From: JAFDVL01 sp043775925
GTDB taxonomy: Bacteria; Acidobacteriota; Blastocatellia; RBC074
DNA: 51,996 nucleotides
Assembly (NCBI GenBank): GCA_043775925.1
Contig: JAYVRW010000306.1
Location: 1-51,996 of the forward strand
Direction: 5' to 3'
Shown here: piece after piece, positions 31,914 to 40,371 of the stretch
How positions within the stretch are numbered: position 1 is the stretch's first letter
Layout: each line of letters starts with the position of its first letter
Notes under the pieces: generated by a model
The model's input: the letters and a program-made list of their open reading frames with translations, nothing else
Database searches by the model: none
What the model was told of the DNA's origin: nothing
Translations under genes and position numbers: made by a program

Positions 31914-33161
31914 TTATCGCTTCCCAACAATCTCAACCAAATCAGAAATCTTTTTCATCAGTGGCAGCCACCCGTAATGTTCCTCGACGAAGCTGCGGGC
32001 TTTGGTCTCTAACCGTTGGCGCAATCCTTCATCGCGCATCACTTTCAGCACTGCCTGCGCAAAATCAGGGATTTCGTCGGCAACTAATAATTCCTGATCG
32101 TGCGTCGCGCCGACTCCGGCATTGACGCTGGAAGTCACGACTAAGGCGCGACCGGAAGCCATTGCTTCGAGGGCTTTGTTTTGGATGCCGCGCGCGATTT
32201 TCAAGGGGACTACGCCAACGGTGGCGGCGGCGAGGTAGGGGCGCACGTCGTCTACAAATCCGGTGACGATGACGCCTGCGTTTTGGCTCAAGGCTTGTAC
32301 CATTGGAGTCGGTTTGCTCCCGACAATTAAAAATTGTGCGTTCGGGATTTCAGCGCGAATCAGCGGAAAAATTTCTTCCGCGAAATAACGGCAACCTTCG
32401 GCATTCGGGTAATAATCCATCGCTCCCGTGAAGACGATGCGCGGCGCATTTTTGTCCTGCAAATGTTGCCGTTCATGCGCCGGAAGATTTTCAGGCGCGA
32501 AGGCCGGAAAAATATTTGGCTTGAACTTTTCAAGGTCTACGCCGTTCGTGACAGCGACCATTTTGTTTTCGATGGTTTCTTCGTCGAGTTCATCCAGCAC
32601 GGCGATTTCGCGTTCGGTGGTCAGTACTGTGAAAGGGAATTGCTCGGTGATTTTGTATTCGTAAAGCCGCAGTCGCTGCCCTTCGATTTTGTAAATGATG
32701 GACATCGGGAAGCTGTGTTCATGGGCGTAGTCGCGCCATTTCTGCGAATCTACATCCACCATATCTACGACGCTGTGCGCGGTGAATTCGGGCGGTACGA
32801 ATTGACACATCGTCGAAGAAAAGACGACCATCGCCTGAATGCCAAATTCTTTGACGATGCGATTGACTTCCCGATTCATTCGTTTGGATTCAAAGTACGC
32901 GCACGAGAGCGGGCGATTTCCCAGCAATCCAACCAATGCCTGATAATTTGAATACGCTTTATTGAAGGAAACTAAAGTCGCCGAGGCGCAATATTTTTCC
33001 AGCTCGATTTTGGTAGCTAATTCTTCGTCGTCTTCCGCAAACGCGATTAAGTGAACTTCATGACCCAACGCGACCAGCGAAGTCAGCATATTGAAAGGGC
33101 GAACCTGAGTTCCCTTATTTGGCGGGTACGGTGTACGGTGTGAAAAAAGTAGGATTTTCAT
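31914..33161 (-). CDS. GT4 glycosyltransferase, TIGR03087 type (exosortase/EPS-associated)
   Basis: 415 residues, GT-B fold. The N-terminal MKILLFSHRTPYPPNKGTQVRPFNML and the DMVDVDSQKWRDYA segment are those of the TIGR03087 sugar transferases, often found in PEP-CTERM/exosortase polysaccharide clusters. The C-terminal nucleotide-sugar part has RIVFTGAMDYYPNAEG, FLIVGSKPTP, GFVDDVRPYLAAATVGVVPL and GIQNKALEAMASGRALVVTS. Retaining transferase of an exopolysaccharide or glycan; donor sugar unknown. It belongs to a same-strand group of five surface-glycan genes up to 38785. Confidence 0.92.
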   Translation of the reverse strand: MKILLFSHRTPYPPNKGTQVRPFNMLTSLVALGHEVHLIAFAEDDEELATKIELEKYCASATLVSFNKAYSNYQALVGLLGNRPLSCAYFESKRMNREVNRIVKEFGIQAMVVFSSTMCQFVPPEFTAHSVVDMVDVDSQKWRDYAHEHSFPMSIIYKIEGQRLRLYEYKITEQFPFTVLTTEREIAVLDELDEETIENKMVAVTNGVDLEKFKPNIFPAFAPENLPAHERQHLQDKNAPRIVFTGAMDYYPNAEGCRYFAEEIFPLIRAEIPNAQFLIVGSKPTPMVQALSQNAGVIVTGFVDDVRPYLAAATVGVVPLKIARGIQNKALEAMASGRALVVTSSVNAGVGATHDQELLVADEIPDFAQAVLKVMRDEGLRQRLETKARSFVEEHYGWLPLMKKISDLVEIVGKR

Positions 33162-33179
33162 TTGAGAGAGATTTTATGC

Positions 33180-33274
33180 TGTGGCGCGATTTCTTTAATC
33201 GCACAGTACACCAGGAAGACACTTGAAGTTCATGAATCATTATTTTGGAACGCGGGTAAAGAACCCGCGCCACA
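33180..33274. repeat. 95-bp palindromic element with 9-bp terminal inverted repeats
   Basis: Starts TGTGGCGCG and ends CGCGCCACA. Internal hairpins are GCGATTtctttAATCGC and GCGGGTaaagaACCCGC. It occupies the gap between two glycosyltransferase genes. Non-coding, MITE- or REP-like. Confidence 0.8.
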
Positions 33275-33277
33275 TTT

Positions 33278-34432
33278 CTAAAGCCCGACAACCTGTAGCA
33301 CGCGGCGGGCATTTTCAGTCCAGAAATATTTTCCATTTTGGATGGTGTCGCTGGCTCCGCGACTGACTTTGGCGCGGAGTTCGGCGTTGACTGCGAGCGC
33401 GGTCACGGTCTTCACAAAGCCATTCGGGTCATCTTTGGGGATGAATAAACCATTGACGCCTTCGGTGATGACTTCGTGTAAATTCGGTTGATCGGGTACG
33501 AGAACGGCTTTTCCCATTGCCATATATTCAAATAATTTCATCGGCGAAGCATACACCGGAATACTGGGCACGACGGTGATGTCCATCGCGGCGATATGTT
33601 CGGGAATTGCGTTGTGGCGTAACGCTCCGGTGAAATGTACGGCGTCGGCAATTCCGAGTTGCTGCGCCTGTTCTTTCAATCCCGGAATCGCGGGACCATC
33701 TCCGGCAATTAACACTGCAAAATCCTGACGATTGGGCAGGGAAGCGTAGGCTTCGAGTAATAAATCCAGCCGATGCCATTGTCGCGCCCAGCCGACGAAT
33801 CCGAGGACGCAACGATGACCGAGCGAATATTTTTCGCGGACAGCCTGCGCGTTGACTCCCGTGTGAAAAAGCTGTGGATCAATGCCGTTGTGGATGACCT
33901 GGAATTTGTCAGCGTCAAAACCCTGCTTGACGTAATACCGCTTGAGGACTTCGCTGACAACAATGATTTTCGTGGCGGCGTTGATGACAGTTTTTTCGCA
34001 TTTGGCGGAAATAGCTTTGCCCATCAGACTGCTTTCTTTCGCCATTTCGTCTACAAGTGGAGCGTTAATTTCAACGACGAATGGGAGCTTGAATTTTTTC
34101 GCCACGGTCGCTCCGGCGGTTAAATTCAAACTGTAGCGTTCATAAATAAAGGCAGGTCGGGAAGCGCGAATCGCCTGCTTTAATTTATTCACACCGTAAA
34201 AATTGTAGCCCAGCGACATCGCTTCATAGATGAGGCTGCCGAGTGCTCCACGTCCTTCGGAATGCTTGGCATTGGAATTATTTTTTGGTGCAGGCGCGGT
34301 TTGGTTCGGTTGACGACTTAAACTGACTTCGACGACTTCGTGACCTAATTCTGTCCAGGCGTCCTGAAGCGAGCGGATGTGGATTCCTTGTGCGTCTTCA
34401 CCGCGTGTCCTGTGGTGATAGATGATTTTCAT
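33278..34432 (-). CDS. GT4 glycosyltransferase
   Basis: 384 residues from ATG 34432 (MKIIYHHRTRGEDAQGIHIR). An upstream TTG would add six residues. GT-B fold: the acceptor domain is followed by NGIDPQLFHTG, RCVLGFVGWARQWHRLDLLLEAY, VLIAGDGPAIPGL, VHFTGAL and MKLFEYMAMGKAVLVPDQPNLHEVITEGVNGLF (the EX7E-type motif of GT4). The opening MKIIYHHRTRGEDAQG fits enzymes of exosortase-associated clusters. It transfers an unknown sugar in the same pathway as its neighbours. Confidence 0.92.
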   Translation of the reverse strand: MKIIYHHRTRGEDAQGIHIRSLQDAWTELGHEVVEVSLSRQPNQTAPAPKNNSNAKHSEGRGALGSLIYEAMSLGYNFYGVNKLKQAIRASRPAFIYERYSLNLTAGATVAKKFKLPFVVEINAPLVDEMAKESSLMGKAISAKCEKTVINAATKIIVVSEVLKRYYVKQGFDADKFQVIHNGIDPQLFHTGVNAQAVREKYSLGHRCVLGFVGWARQWHRLDLLLEAYASLPNRQDFAVLIAGDGPAIPGLKEQAQQLGIADAVHFTGALRHNAIPEHIAAMDITVVPSIPVYASPMKLFEYMAMGKAVLVPDQPNLHEVITEGVNGLFIPKDDPNGFVKTVTALAVNAELRAKVSRGASDTIQNGKYFWTENARRVLQVVGL

Positions 34433-34462
34433 TGCAGCGGGTGAATTCAATCAGTGAAGAAT

Positions 34463-35674
34463 TCAGTTATTAGTGACCAGATATTTCTCGTGCAGCGCTT
34501 GTTCCAGCACGCTTTCGACTTCAGACGCTACACTGTCCCAACTGCGCAGGCTGTTGGAGCCAGCAATAGCGGCTTTATTCCAGGGAGTTTCAAGCGCTAA
34601 GAGTAGTTGATTTTTCAAGGCCTCGGAGTCTCCCGAAGGGAAAAGGAATCCATTTTTACCGGGTTCGATGATGGCAGCATTGGTTCCTGCATTTGAGGCG
34701 ACGACGGGCGTTCCACAAGCTAACGCCTCAAGTACGACATTGGGTGAACCTTCACGAAGACTTGCCAAAATTTTAAGATCGGCGGCATTGTTCCAGAGGC
34801 AAATTTTTTCAGGGGCAAGTTGTCCGACGAAGCGCACTATATCATTTAATCCCAGATGACGGGAAGCTTCTTCTAATTTCCTGCGATCCTCGCCTTCACC
34901 GATTAAGGCGAGCTGGATTTTCTGCGCGGTCAGTTGTTCGGCTCCAATTTTACCAAGAGCCTCCAGAATCAGCCATTGCGATTTGTTGTGATCCAGCCGC
35001 CCCACGCAGACAATTAATTTCCTGGCTTGGGTCAGACCCAGTTTCAGCCGTGCTTCCAGACGTGGGATGGGATGAAACGTATGGGTGTCAATGCCGTTGG
35101 GAATGACGTGAATTTTATCAGGATTAGCGCCGAGTTCGATGAAATCCTGTTTGATTTCTTCAGAGACAGCAACCAGACGAGTGGCAGCGTGCATCACTTC
35201 GCGCAACATCGGAACAATGCTCGGCATCAGTTTATTGCGCGTGATGTCGGAGCCGCGAGCCGTGACGACGACAGGAATTTTGAAAAAGTTGGCAAGCTTG
35301 ATGGCCGCGAATCCATCCGGGTAGGTGAAATGCGCGTCAATAATCTGAAAATCGAAGCCTTGTTTTTGAATTTTTTCAATGGTTGGTTGAGTTCCTCGCG
35401 CCATCCAGTCACCGTATTTGACCATTCCAATTTTAGGAGTCACCAGATAGCGTGGATGTGAAACTTCAAGGCCGGATTGCTGTTCAAGGAGCGGGACGCG
35501 CGTCAATTTTTTCCAGTTGGCAGGGGCGGGGAAAAACCTTGGGAAATAAGGAATGGGGGCGACTACTTTCAGTTCGTGTCGAGTGGCTAAAGGCGCAACT
35601 CTTCGCGCGACAAAAATCCCGTGCTGCGGCATTTGAGAGTTTGGAAACAACGATGTAAACGTCAAAATTCGCAC
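34463..35674 (-). CDS. GT4 glycosyltransferase
   Basis: 403 residues. It starts MRILTFTSLFPNSQMPQHGIF, a form shared by exopolysaccharide glycosyltransferases. Further features are DAHFTYPDGFAAIKLA, VVTARGSDI, VIPNGIDTHTFHP, IVCVGRLDHNKSQWLILEAL, LIGEGEDRRKLE and SLREGSPNVVLEALACGTPVVASNAG (donor-binding E..E motif). It probably adds one residue of the repeat unit. A diverged GCAGAAGCCCG repeat separates it from the amidotransferase gene upstream. Confidence 0.92.
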   Translation of the reverse strand: MRILTFTSLFPNSQMPQHGIFVARRVAPLATRHELKVVAPIPYFPRFFPAPANWKKLTRVPLLEQQSGLEVSHPRYLVTPKIGMVKYGDWMARGTQPTIEKIQKQGFDFQIIDAHFTYPDGFAAIKLANFFKIPVVVTARGSDITRNKLMPSIVPMLREVMHAATRLVAVSEEIKQDFIELGANPDKIHVIPNGIDTHTFHPIPRLEARLKLGLTQARKLIVCVGRLDHNKSQWLILEALGKIGAEQLTAQKIQLALIGEGEDRRKLEEASRHLGLNDIVRFVGQLAPEKICLWNNAADLKILASLREGSPNVVLEALACGTPVVASNAGTNAAIIEPGKNGFLFPSGDSEALKNQLLLALETPWNKAAIAGSNSLRSWDSVASEVESVLEQALHEKYLVTNN

Positions 35675-35685
35675 TTGTAATCGGA

Positions 35686-35759
35686 TGCAGAAACACGCAC
35701 GAAGTAAGTGTGCCTTCGCAGTACGAGAGATTCGCCCTTACTACGTGCGGGCTTCTGCA
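35686..35759. repeat. diverged copy of the GCAGAAGCCCG inverted-repeat family
   Basis: The left arm TGCAGAAACACGCACGAAGT and right arm CTACGTGCGGGCTTCTGCA still pair over most of their length but have several mismatches; the loop is longer than in the 24486 copy. Located between the asnB-like and GT4 genes. Confidence 0.85.
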
Positions 35760-35761
35760 AT

Positions 35762-37636
35762 TTACCCTAAAAATTTCCGCTGCCATAAGCGGAACATCAA
35801 AATTGTCCAGAGCGGATTGCCCAGGTCGCGGAGTCCGCTTTGATGGCGATCCCACATTTTTTTCACGGACGCCTGATTGAGCAGGGAATCATCCCGATCA
35901 AATAACAGGCTGTGTGCTAAATCCTTCAAATCTCCGCGTAACCACTCAGCCAGCGGGATTGAAAACCCCATCTTTGGACGATTCAAAACTTCCTCCGGCA
36001 CGATTTTCTTGATCGCCTCTTTGAAAATATATTTGCCGACTCCATTTTTTAACTTCAAGCTGGATGGCATCCGCGCCGCATTTTCCATAAATTCGTGATC
36101 GAGAATCGGGCAGCGTACTTCGAGCGAAACCGCCATACTGGCACGATCAACTTTCGTCAGAATGTCGTCTACCAGATACGTTTTCATATCCACATACTGC
36201 ACCCGCGAAAGCGGATCATCCGCCGGAGCACGATCATAAAAATGCCGAAATAAATCGAACGGGTCATACCCTTGCAGGCTGGCAGTCAAATCTCCGTCGA
36301 AGAGTCCGACACTTTCCCTGGCCATCAACCCATATACCGAATTAAAATAGGCCTGCGCGTGATCCAGTGAAATATTGGTCAGCGTAGCCTTGGCGCGCAA
36401 TGGACGTGGTAGCCAATCAACCTGCGGGTAAAGCGCACCTGCCGTGCCGAAAGCCATTTTCCTGATCGAAGCCGGGATCATTTGCCGGATACGATTTTCA
36501 GCTACATCAAAACGGTAGCGACGATAGCCGGCGAAATTCTCATCACCGCCATCGCCGGAAAGCGCGACGGTCACGAATTCGCGGGCGACTTGCGAAACGT
36601 AATACGTTGGCACGGCGGAAGAATCGGCGAAGGGTTCGTCGTAGTGCCAGGCTAACTTTTCGACGACAGAAACCGCATCCGGGGCAACGATGCGTTCGTG
36701 ATGGTCAGCGTTGACTGATTCCGCGAACTTTTTGGCGGCAGCCGCTTCGCTATATCTTTCAGACGTAAAACCAATCGAAGCGGTTACGACGGGGCGTCCG
36801 GTAATTTTCGTCATCATGGCGACGACGGCGGAAGAATCTACGCCACCGGAAAGAAAAGCGCCGAGCGGAACTTCACTCATCAGGCGCGTGCCAACGGCTT
36901 CGCGTAACGATGAAATTAAATTGTCCGCCCATTCCTCTTCGCTGCGATCTTCGACCTGATTGAAGTTTAGATCCCAGTATTCCTGCTCGCGGAGGCCTTG
37001 CGCATTGACGACTAAGTAGTGCGCAGGCTTCACTTTGCGAACGTGCTTGAAGATGGACTTCGGAGCCGGAATCGCCAGAAATGAAAAATAATCAGCGAGC
37101 GCCTGAACGTCAATTTCGCGTGGCATCTCAGGGTCTTGAATCAGACATTTGACTTCGGAGCCAAAACTGAATTTCCCTTTGTAATCAGCGTAATAAAGAG
37201 GTTTTTTGCCCAGACGGTCACGGGCTAAGAGCATTGAATTATTCCGCGAATCCCAAATGGCGAAGGCGAACATGCCGTTGAGCATGGCAACACATTTCTC
37301 ACCAAATTCTTCGTAGAGGTGAACTATCGTTTCGGTGTCGGAGCGCGTTTGCAATGTGTGCCCGCGTTCTTCGACAAGCTTGGCAAGTTTCTGATAATTA
37401 TAAATTTCGCCATTGAAGACGATGGCGACTGTGCCGTCTTCATTGAAGATCGGCTGATGTCCGCCGGCAACGTCAATAATCGAAAGACGGCGATGCCCCA
37501 GCCCGACCGTTCCTTTGACATAAAATCCGTCATCGTCCGGGCCACGATGCGCAATCACGTCCGTCATCTGTTTCAACAATGCAGCATCGGCATTGACCTT
37601 GTTTTCGTAGTTGTAAATCCCTGCAATTCCACACAT
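35762..37636 (-). CDS. asparagine synthetase-like amidotransferase, XrtA/exosortase-A type
   Basis: 624 residues. The N-terminal glutaminase domain begins MCGIAGIYNYE with nucleophile Cys2, followed by AHRGPDDDG, GHRRLSIIDV, FNGEIYNYQ and RSDTETI. The C-terminal synthetase domain has the ATP-pyrophosphatase loop FLSGGVDSSAVVAMM and LSGDGGDENFAGYRRY. Length and FSFLAIPAPKSIFKHVRKVKPAHYL fit the amidotransferase of exosortase-A (PEP-CTERM) polysaccharide clusters (TIGR03108) rather than plain AsnB; this subtype call is from memory. It probably amidates a sugar acid or precursor of the extracellular glycan made by the neighbouring transferases. Confidence 0.9.
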   Translation of the reverse strand: MCGIAGIYNYENKVNADAALLKQMTDVIAHRGPDDDGFYVKGTVGLGHRRLSIIDVAGGHQPIFNEDGTVAIVFNGEIYNYQKLAKLVEERGHTLQTRSDTETIVHLYEEFGEKCVAMLNGMFAFAIWDSRNNSMLLARDRLGKKPLYYADYKGKFSFGSEVKCLIQDPEMPREIDVQALADYFSFLAIPAPKSIFKHVRKVKPAHYLVVNAQGLREQEYWDLNFNQVEDRSEEEWADNLISSLREAVGTRLMSEVPLGAFLSGGVDSSAVVAMMTKITGRPVVTASIGFTSERYSEAAAAKKFAESVNADHHERIVAPDAVSVVEKLAWHYDEPFADSSAVPTYYVSQVAREFVTVALSGDGGDENFAGYRRYRFDVAENRIRQMIPASIRKMAFGTAGALYPQVDWLPRPLRAKATLTNISLDHAQAYFNSVYGLMARESVGLFDGDLTASLQGYDPFDLFRHFYDRAPADDPLSRVQYVDMKTYLVDDILTKVDRASMAVSLEVRCPILDHEFMENAARMPSSLKLKNGVGKYIFKEAIKKIVPEEVLNRPKMGFSIPLAEWLRGDLKDLAHSLLFDRDDSLLNQASVKKMWDRHQSGLRDLGNPLWTILMFRLWQRKFLG

Positions 37637-37753
37637 CTTGACAATTATTTCCTATCCAGAGTTTTCCAAAATTGAATCGCAAGTAAGGTAAAACTTCTCT
37701 TCCAGAAAAGAAAACTTTCCTCACTGAAAATTTTTCATACTGCCTGGTGATGT

Positions 37754-37806
37754 ACTTCAAGGAATTCTTGAAGTCATCCGGGTCGGGGTCAGTGAAAAAA
37801 CACTGA
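37754..37806. repeat. two short hairpins between GT2 and amidotransferase genes
   Basis: ACTTCAAG..CTTGAAGT at 37754-37774 and TCAGTG-aaaaaa-CACTGA at about 37790-37807. The 198-base gap 37637-37834 holds no supported gene; the hairpins may attenuate transcription from the GT2 gene into the amidotransferase gene. Confidence 0.5.
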
Positions 37807-37834
37807 GGCGTTTCGGTGTTGATCCTACTAAAGA

Positions 37835-38785
37835 TTATTTAGAGAGCGAGGTTTTTAAATTCGCTACTTTAAATAATATTTCGGGGAATAATTCTAATCC
37901 AAACGCCAGGATTCGTCTTTTGAGACTCGGCTGACGAGCGATAACTTCGCGCAAGTCAGAAGCTGCTGCCTGAAAATTCCGCGCTGCGAATTTACGACGA
38001 TAGCGTGCCTCATAATCTTCTGCCTCGACACGCTTGATGTAGCAATCAGCTAATTCTTTTTGTCTGGTCGTGAGGGTTGGATTGGCTTTTAACTTGGTCA
38101 TTGCGGCAACGACATTTTGATAGAAATTTTCTGAACCGCTCGAAAGTGAATCGTCCCGTTTTCGGTATTTCGCCAAAACTTCGGTCGTGAAAGTAAAATT
38201 GTAGCCAGCCTGACAAATCCTCAACCATAAATCCAAATCTTCAGAACCCCGCAGTGAAATGTCGAAGCCTCCAACTTGGTCAATTATTTCCCGCTTGAAA
38301 ACCGAAGAAATGAACACGTTACATTCACGGGAAATTAATTTATCCAGCGTCACCGGCAGACTGGAAGGGTCACGATCCATAAATCGTTTGCCATTCCAAG
38401 ACGGCGTTCCAAAAAGTTCGGCATTCGGATAAACAAAATCAATGTTCGAATCTGTTTTGAAAATTCCAAGCATCGTTTCCAAATAGTGCGAGAGCCACAA
38501 ATCGTCACTATCAAGAATGGCAAGGTAGTTTCCTGATGCCTGCTTCAACGCCGTATTGCGCGCCGCTGCCGGACCAGCATTTTGCTGTTCAAGCAAGACG
38601 ATTCGTGCGTCGGAATAGGAGTGAACAATCTCCACCGTCTGATCGCTGGAACCATCGTTGACGATAATCAGTTCAAAATCAGTAAAAGTTTGCGCCAACA
38701 CCGAATCAATCGTTTCGCGAATATATCTGGCAGCATTGAACGCGCACATCACGATGCTGACAATGGGCGTTCTTGAATCACTCAT
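37835..38785 (-). CDS. GT2 family glycosyltransferase
   Basis: 316 residues, GT-A fold: VSIVMCAFNAARYIRETIDSVL, ELIIVNDGSSDQTVEIV, LLEQQNAGPAAARNTALKQASGNYLAILDSDDLW (the DSDD metal motif) and GGFDISLRGSEDLDLWLRICQAG (catalytic ED). Inverting transferase for a surface polysaccharide. There are no membrane segments, so it is a cytoplasmic or peripheral enzyme. First gene of the leftward surface-glycan group. Confidence 0.94.
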   Translation of the reverse strand: MSDSRTPIVSIVMCAFNAARYIRETIDSVLAQTFTDFELIIVNDGSSDQTVEIVHSYSDARIVLLEQQNAGPAAARNTALKQASGNYLAILDSDDLWLSHYLETMLGIFKTDSNIDFVYPNAELFGTPSWNGKRFMDRDPSSLPVTLDKLISRECNVFISSVFKREIIDQVGGFDISLRGSEDLDLWLRICQAGYNFTFTTEVLAKYRKRDDSLSSGSENFYQNVVAAMTKLKANPTLTTRQKELADCYIKRVEAEDYEARYRRKFAARNFQAAASDLREVIARQPSLKRRILAFGLELFPEILFKVANLKTSLSK

Positions 38786-38832
38786 AAAAATAATTCCTCA
38801 TCATTGCGATAATTTCTGAGTGGGCAAAAAGA

Positions 38833-39141
38833 TTAGTTCGGGTAGAGAAAATCCTGTAATTGCAAACCTGATTTATGCTCAAATTGTTCTTTTAGTGAGG
38901 GCAGGTAATCATTGCTTTCGTCCAGCATGATTCGTTCGATGCGGCGTAATGGAAAGAAAATGGTTGACGGAAAAATTCCACTCTCATGCTTCGCCAGCAT
39001 CCGAATTAATTCATCGAAGCTGTTGAGGTCAATGCCTCGCACGATGACTCCGGCTGAGTTGAGGTCTTCAATCAGCCCCCAGAATTTTTCTCTTGGTTCA
39101 GCTAAGCTGATAATAATGCAAGCGCCTGGTTCAATCTTCAT
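38833..39141 (-). CDS. conserved hypothetical protein (Acidobacteriota-type)
   Basis: 102 residues, no signal or membrane segment. Distinctive parts are SLAEPREKFWGLIEDLNSAGVIVRGIDLNSFDELIR and FFPLRRIERIMLDES, ending GLQLQDFLYPN. I recall similar short proteins in Acidobacteriota, with the same PREKFWG and FFPxxRxERxxLDE motifs, often near fmt, sucD or other housekeeping genes, but no function is known. The motif style suggests a small globular, Sm-like or Hfq-like regulator fold; that is only a guess. It is divergent from sucD. Confidence 0.8.
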   Translation of the reverse strand: MKIEPGACIIISLAEPREKFWGLIEDLNSAGVIVRGIDLNSFDELIRMLAKHESGIFPSTIFFPLRRIERIMLDESNDYLPSLKEQFEHKSGLQLQDFLYPN

Positions 39142-39276
39142 TCAGTCCCTTTTTTATCAAATGTGGAATGCGGGGAGCAATTCCGAAATCTGAGTATACT
39201 AAAAATTTGAGGCTTGTCAGCTTTTTTCGCCCCGAAAGTTCAGTTCGATATTTTATCTGAATTATTTTATGTGAGC

Positions 39277-39306
39277 CTGACAATTGAATGGTTGGTGTGC
39301 TATTCT
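39277..39306 (+). promoter_or_regulatory. candidate sigma70-type promoter for sucD
   Basis: CTGACA, an 18-base spacer, then TATTCT, about 70 bases before the sucD start. It is the best such pair in the 236-base gap between the divergent genes, but neither box is consensus. Confidence 0.4.
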
Positions 39307-39377
39307 GCGCATCTTTTATCAGCAATTTTATTTTTCTGGTTAGCGATTGCAGAAATCGTTATTTTTGAGGAGGAAGC

Positions 39378-40247
39378 TTGAGCGTTTTAGTTGACCAAAA
39401 TACTCGCCTGATTGTGCAGGGATTAACCGGCAAAGAAGGCACCTTTCACGCGCTGCAAATGCGCGATTACGGCACGAACATTGTAGGGGGCGTCACGCCT
39501 GGAAAAGGTGGAAGTACCCACGAAGGCTTTGCTGTATTCAATACTGTCACCGACGCGGTGAACAGTGCCGGAGCGAATGCGACCGTCATTTATGTGCCAC
39601 CGCCGTTCGCCGCCGACGCGATTATGGAAGCTGCCGACGCGGGTCTTGCTTTGATCGTTTGCATCACCGAAGGCATTCCCACAATTGATATGATTAACGT
39701 TTATCAATACGTCAAAGCTCGTGGCGTGCGCTTGATCGGCCCGAATTGTCCGGGTGTGATTTCTCCCGGCAAATGCAAAGTCGGAATTATGCCCGCTCGC
39801 ATTCACAAAGAAGGCAACATCGGCGTCGTTTCGCGCTCCGGCACGTTGACCTACGAAGCAGTTGGACAGTTGACCGCGCTTGGTCTGGGACAATCTACCT
39901 GCATTGGCATTGGTGGTGATCCGATTATCGGGACTTCGCAGCGTGAAGCGTTAGAGCTTTTCAATAGCGATCCTGAGACACACGCCGTCGTCATGATTGG
40001 CGAAATTGGAGGGTCGGCGGAAGAAGAAGCTGCCGAATACGTGAAAGAATTCATGACGAAACCAGTCGTCGGATTTATTGCCGGACAGACTGCGCCGCCA
40101 GGTCGTCGGATGGGACACGCCGGAGCGATCATTGCCGGTGGTAAAGGCACTGCGGCGGAGAAATTCGCTGCGATGGAAGCCGCCGGAATTCATATCGTGA
40201 AAAGTCCGGCTGACCTCGGAGCCAAAGTCAAAGAAGTACTCGGTTAG
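39378..40247 (+). CDS. sucD: succinate-CoA ligase, alpha subunit
   Basis: 289 residues, complete: SVLVDQNTRLIVQGLTGKEGTFHA, the CoA-binding region with TPGKGG, PNCPGVISPGKCKVGIMP, SRSGTLTYEAV, GIGGDPIIGT, EIGGSAEEEAAEY, and the phosphorylated-His motif MGHAGAI. The start is TTG at 39378, set 4 bases after a very strong GAGGAGGAAG ribosome site; no ATG fits. It makes or uses GTP/ATP in the citric acid cycle with SucC. No sucC is next to it or elsewhere in the window, so the beta subunit must be encoded elsewhere. Confidence 0.97.
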   Translation: MSVLVDQNTRLIVQGLTGKEGTFHALQMRDYGTNIVGGVTPGKGGSTHEGFAVFNTVTDAVNSAGANATVIYVPPPFAADAIMEAADAGLALIVCITEGIPTIDMINVYQYVKARGVRLIGPNCPGVISPGKCKVGIMPARIHKEGNIGVVSRSGTLTYEAVGQLTALGLGQSTCIGIGGDPIIGTSQREALELFNSDPETHAVVMIGEIGGSAEEEAAEYVKEFMTKPVVGFIAGQTAPPGRRMGHAGAIIAGGKGTAAEKFAAMEAAGIHIVKSPADLGAKVKEVLG

Positions 40248-40262
40248 TCGCCATCAGTTTTC

Positions 40263-40306
40263 GGCGAGAAGAAAACGAAATCTTTTGCCACTGTTTTCTT
40301 CTCGCC
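40263..40306 (+). terminator. inverted repeat after sucD
   Basis: GGCGAGAAGAAAAC and GTTTTCTTCTCGCC form a perfect 14-bp stem with a 16-base loop starting 15 bases after the sucD stop. The following T-rich stretch is broken by C, so termination efficiency is uncertain. Confidence 0.6.
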
Positions 40307-40371
40307 ATTCAAGTTTCTCCCCTTCGTTTTCTCCCCTTAATTTAACTCAAGCTAACACAAGGAGAATTGTG

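Noticed and set aside
11714..35759. Spaced repeats as a CRISPR-like array
   Set aside because: The copies are kilobases apart, palindromic and single, with no spacers or cas genes.
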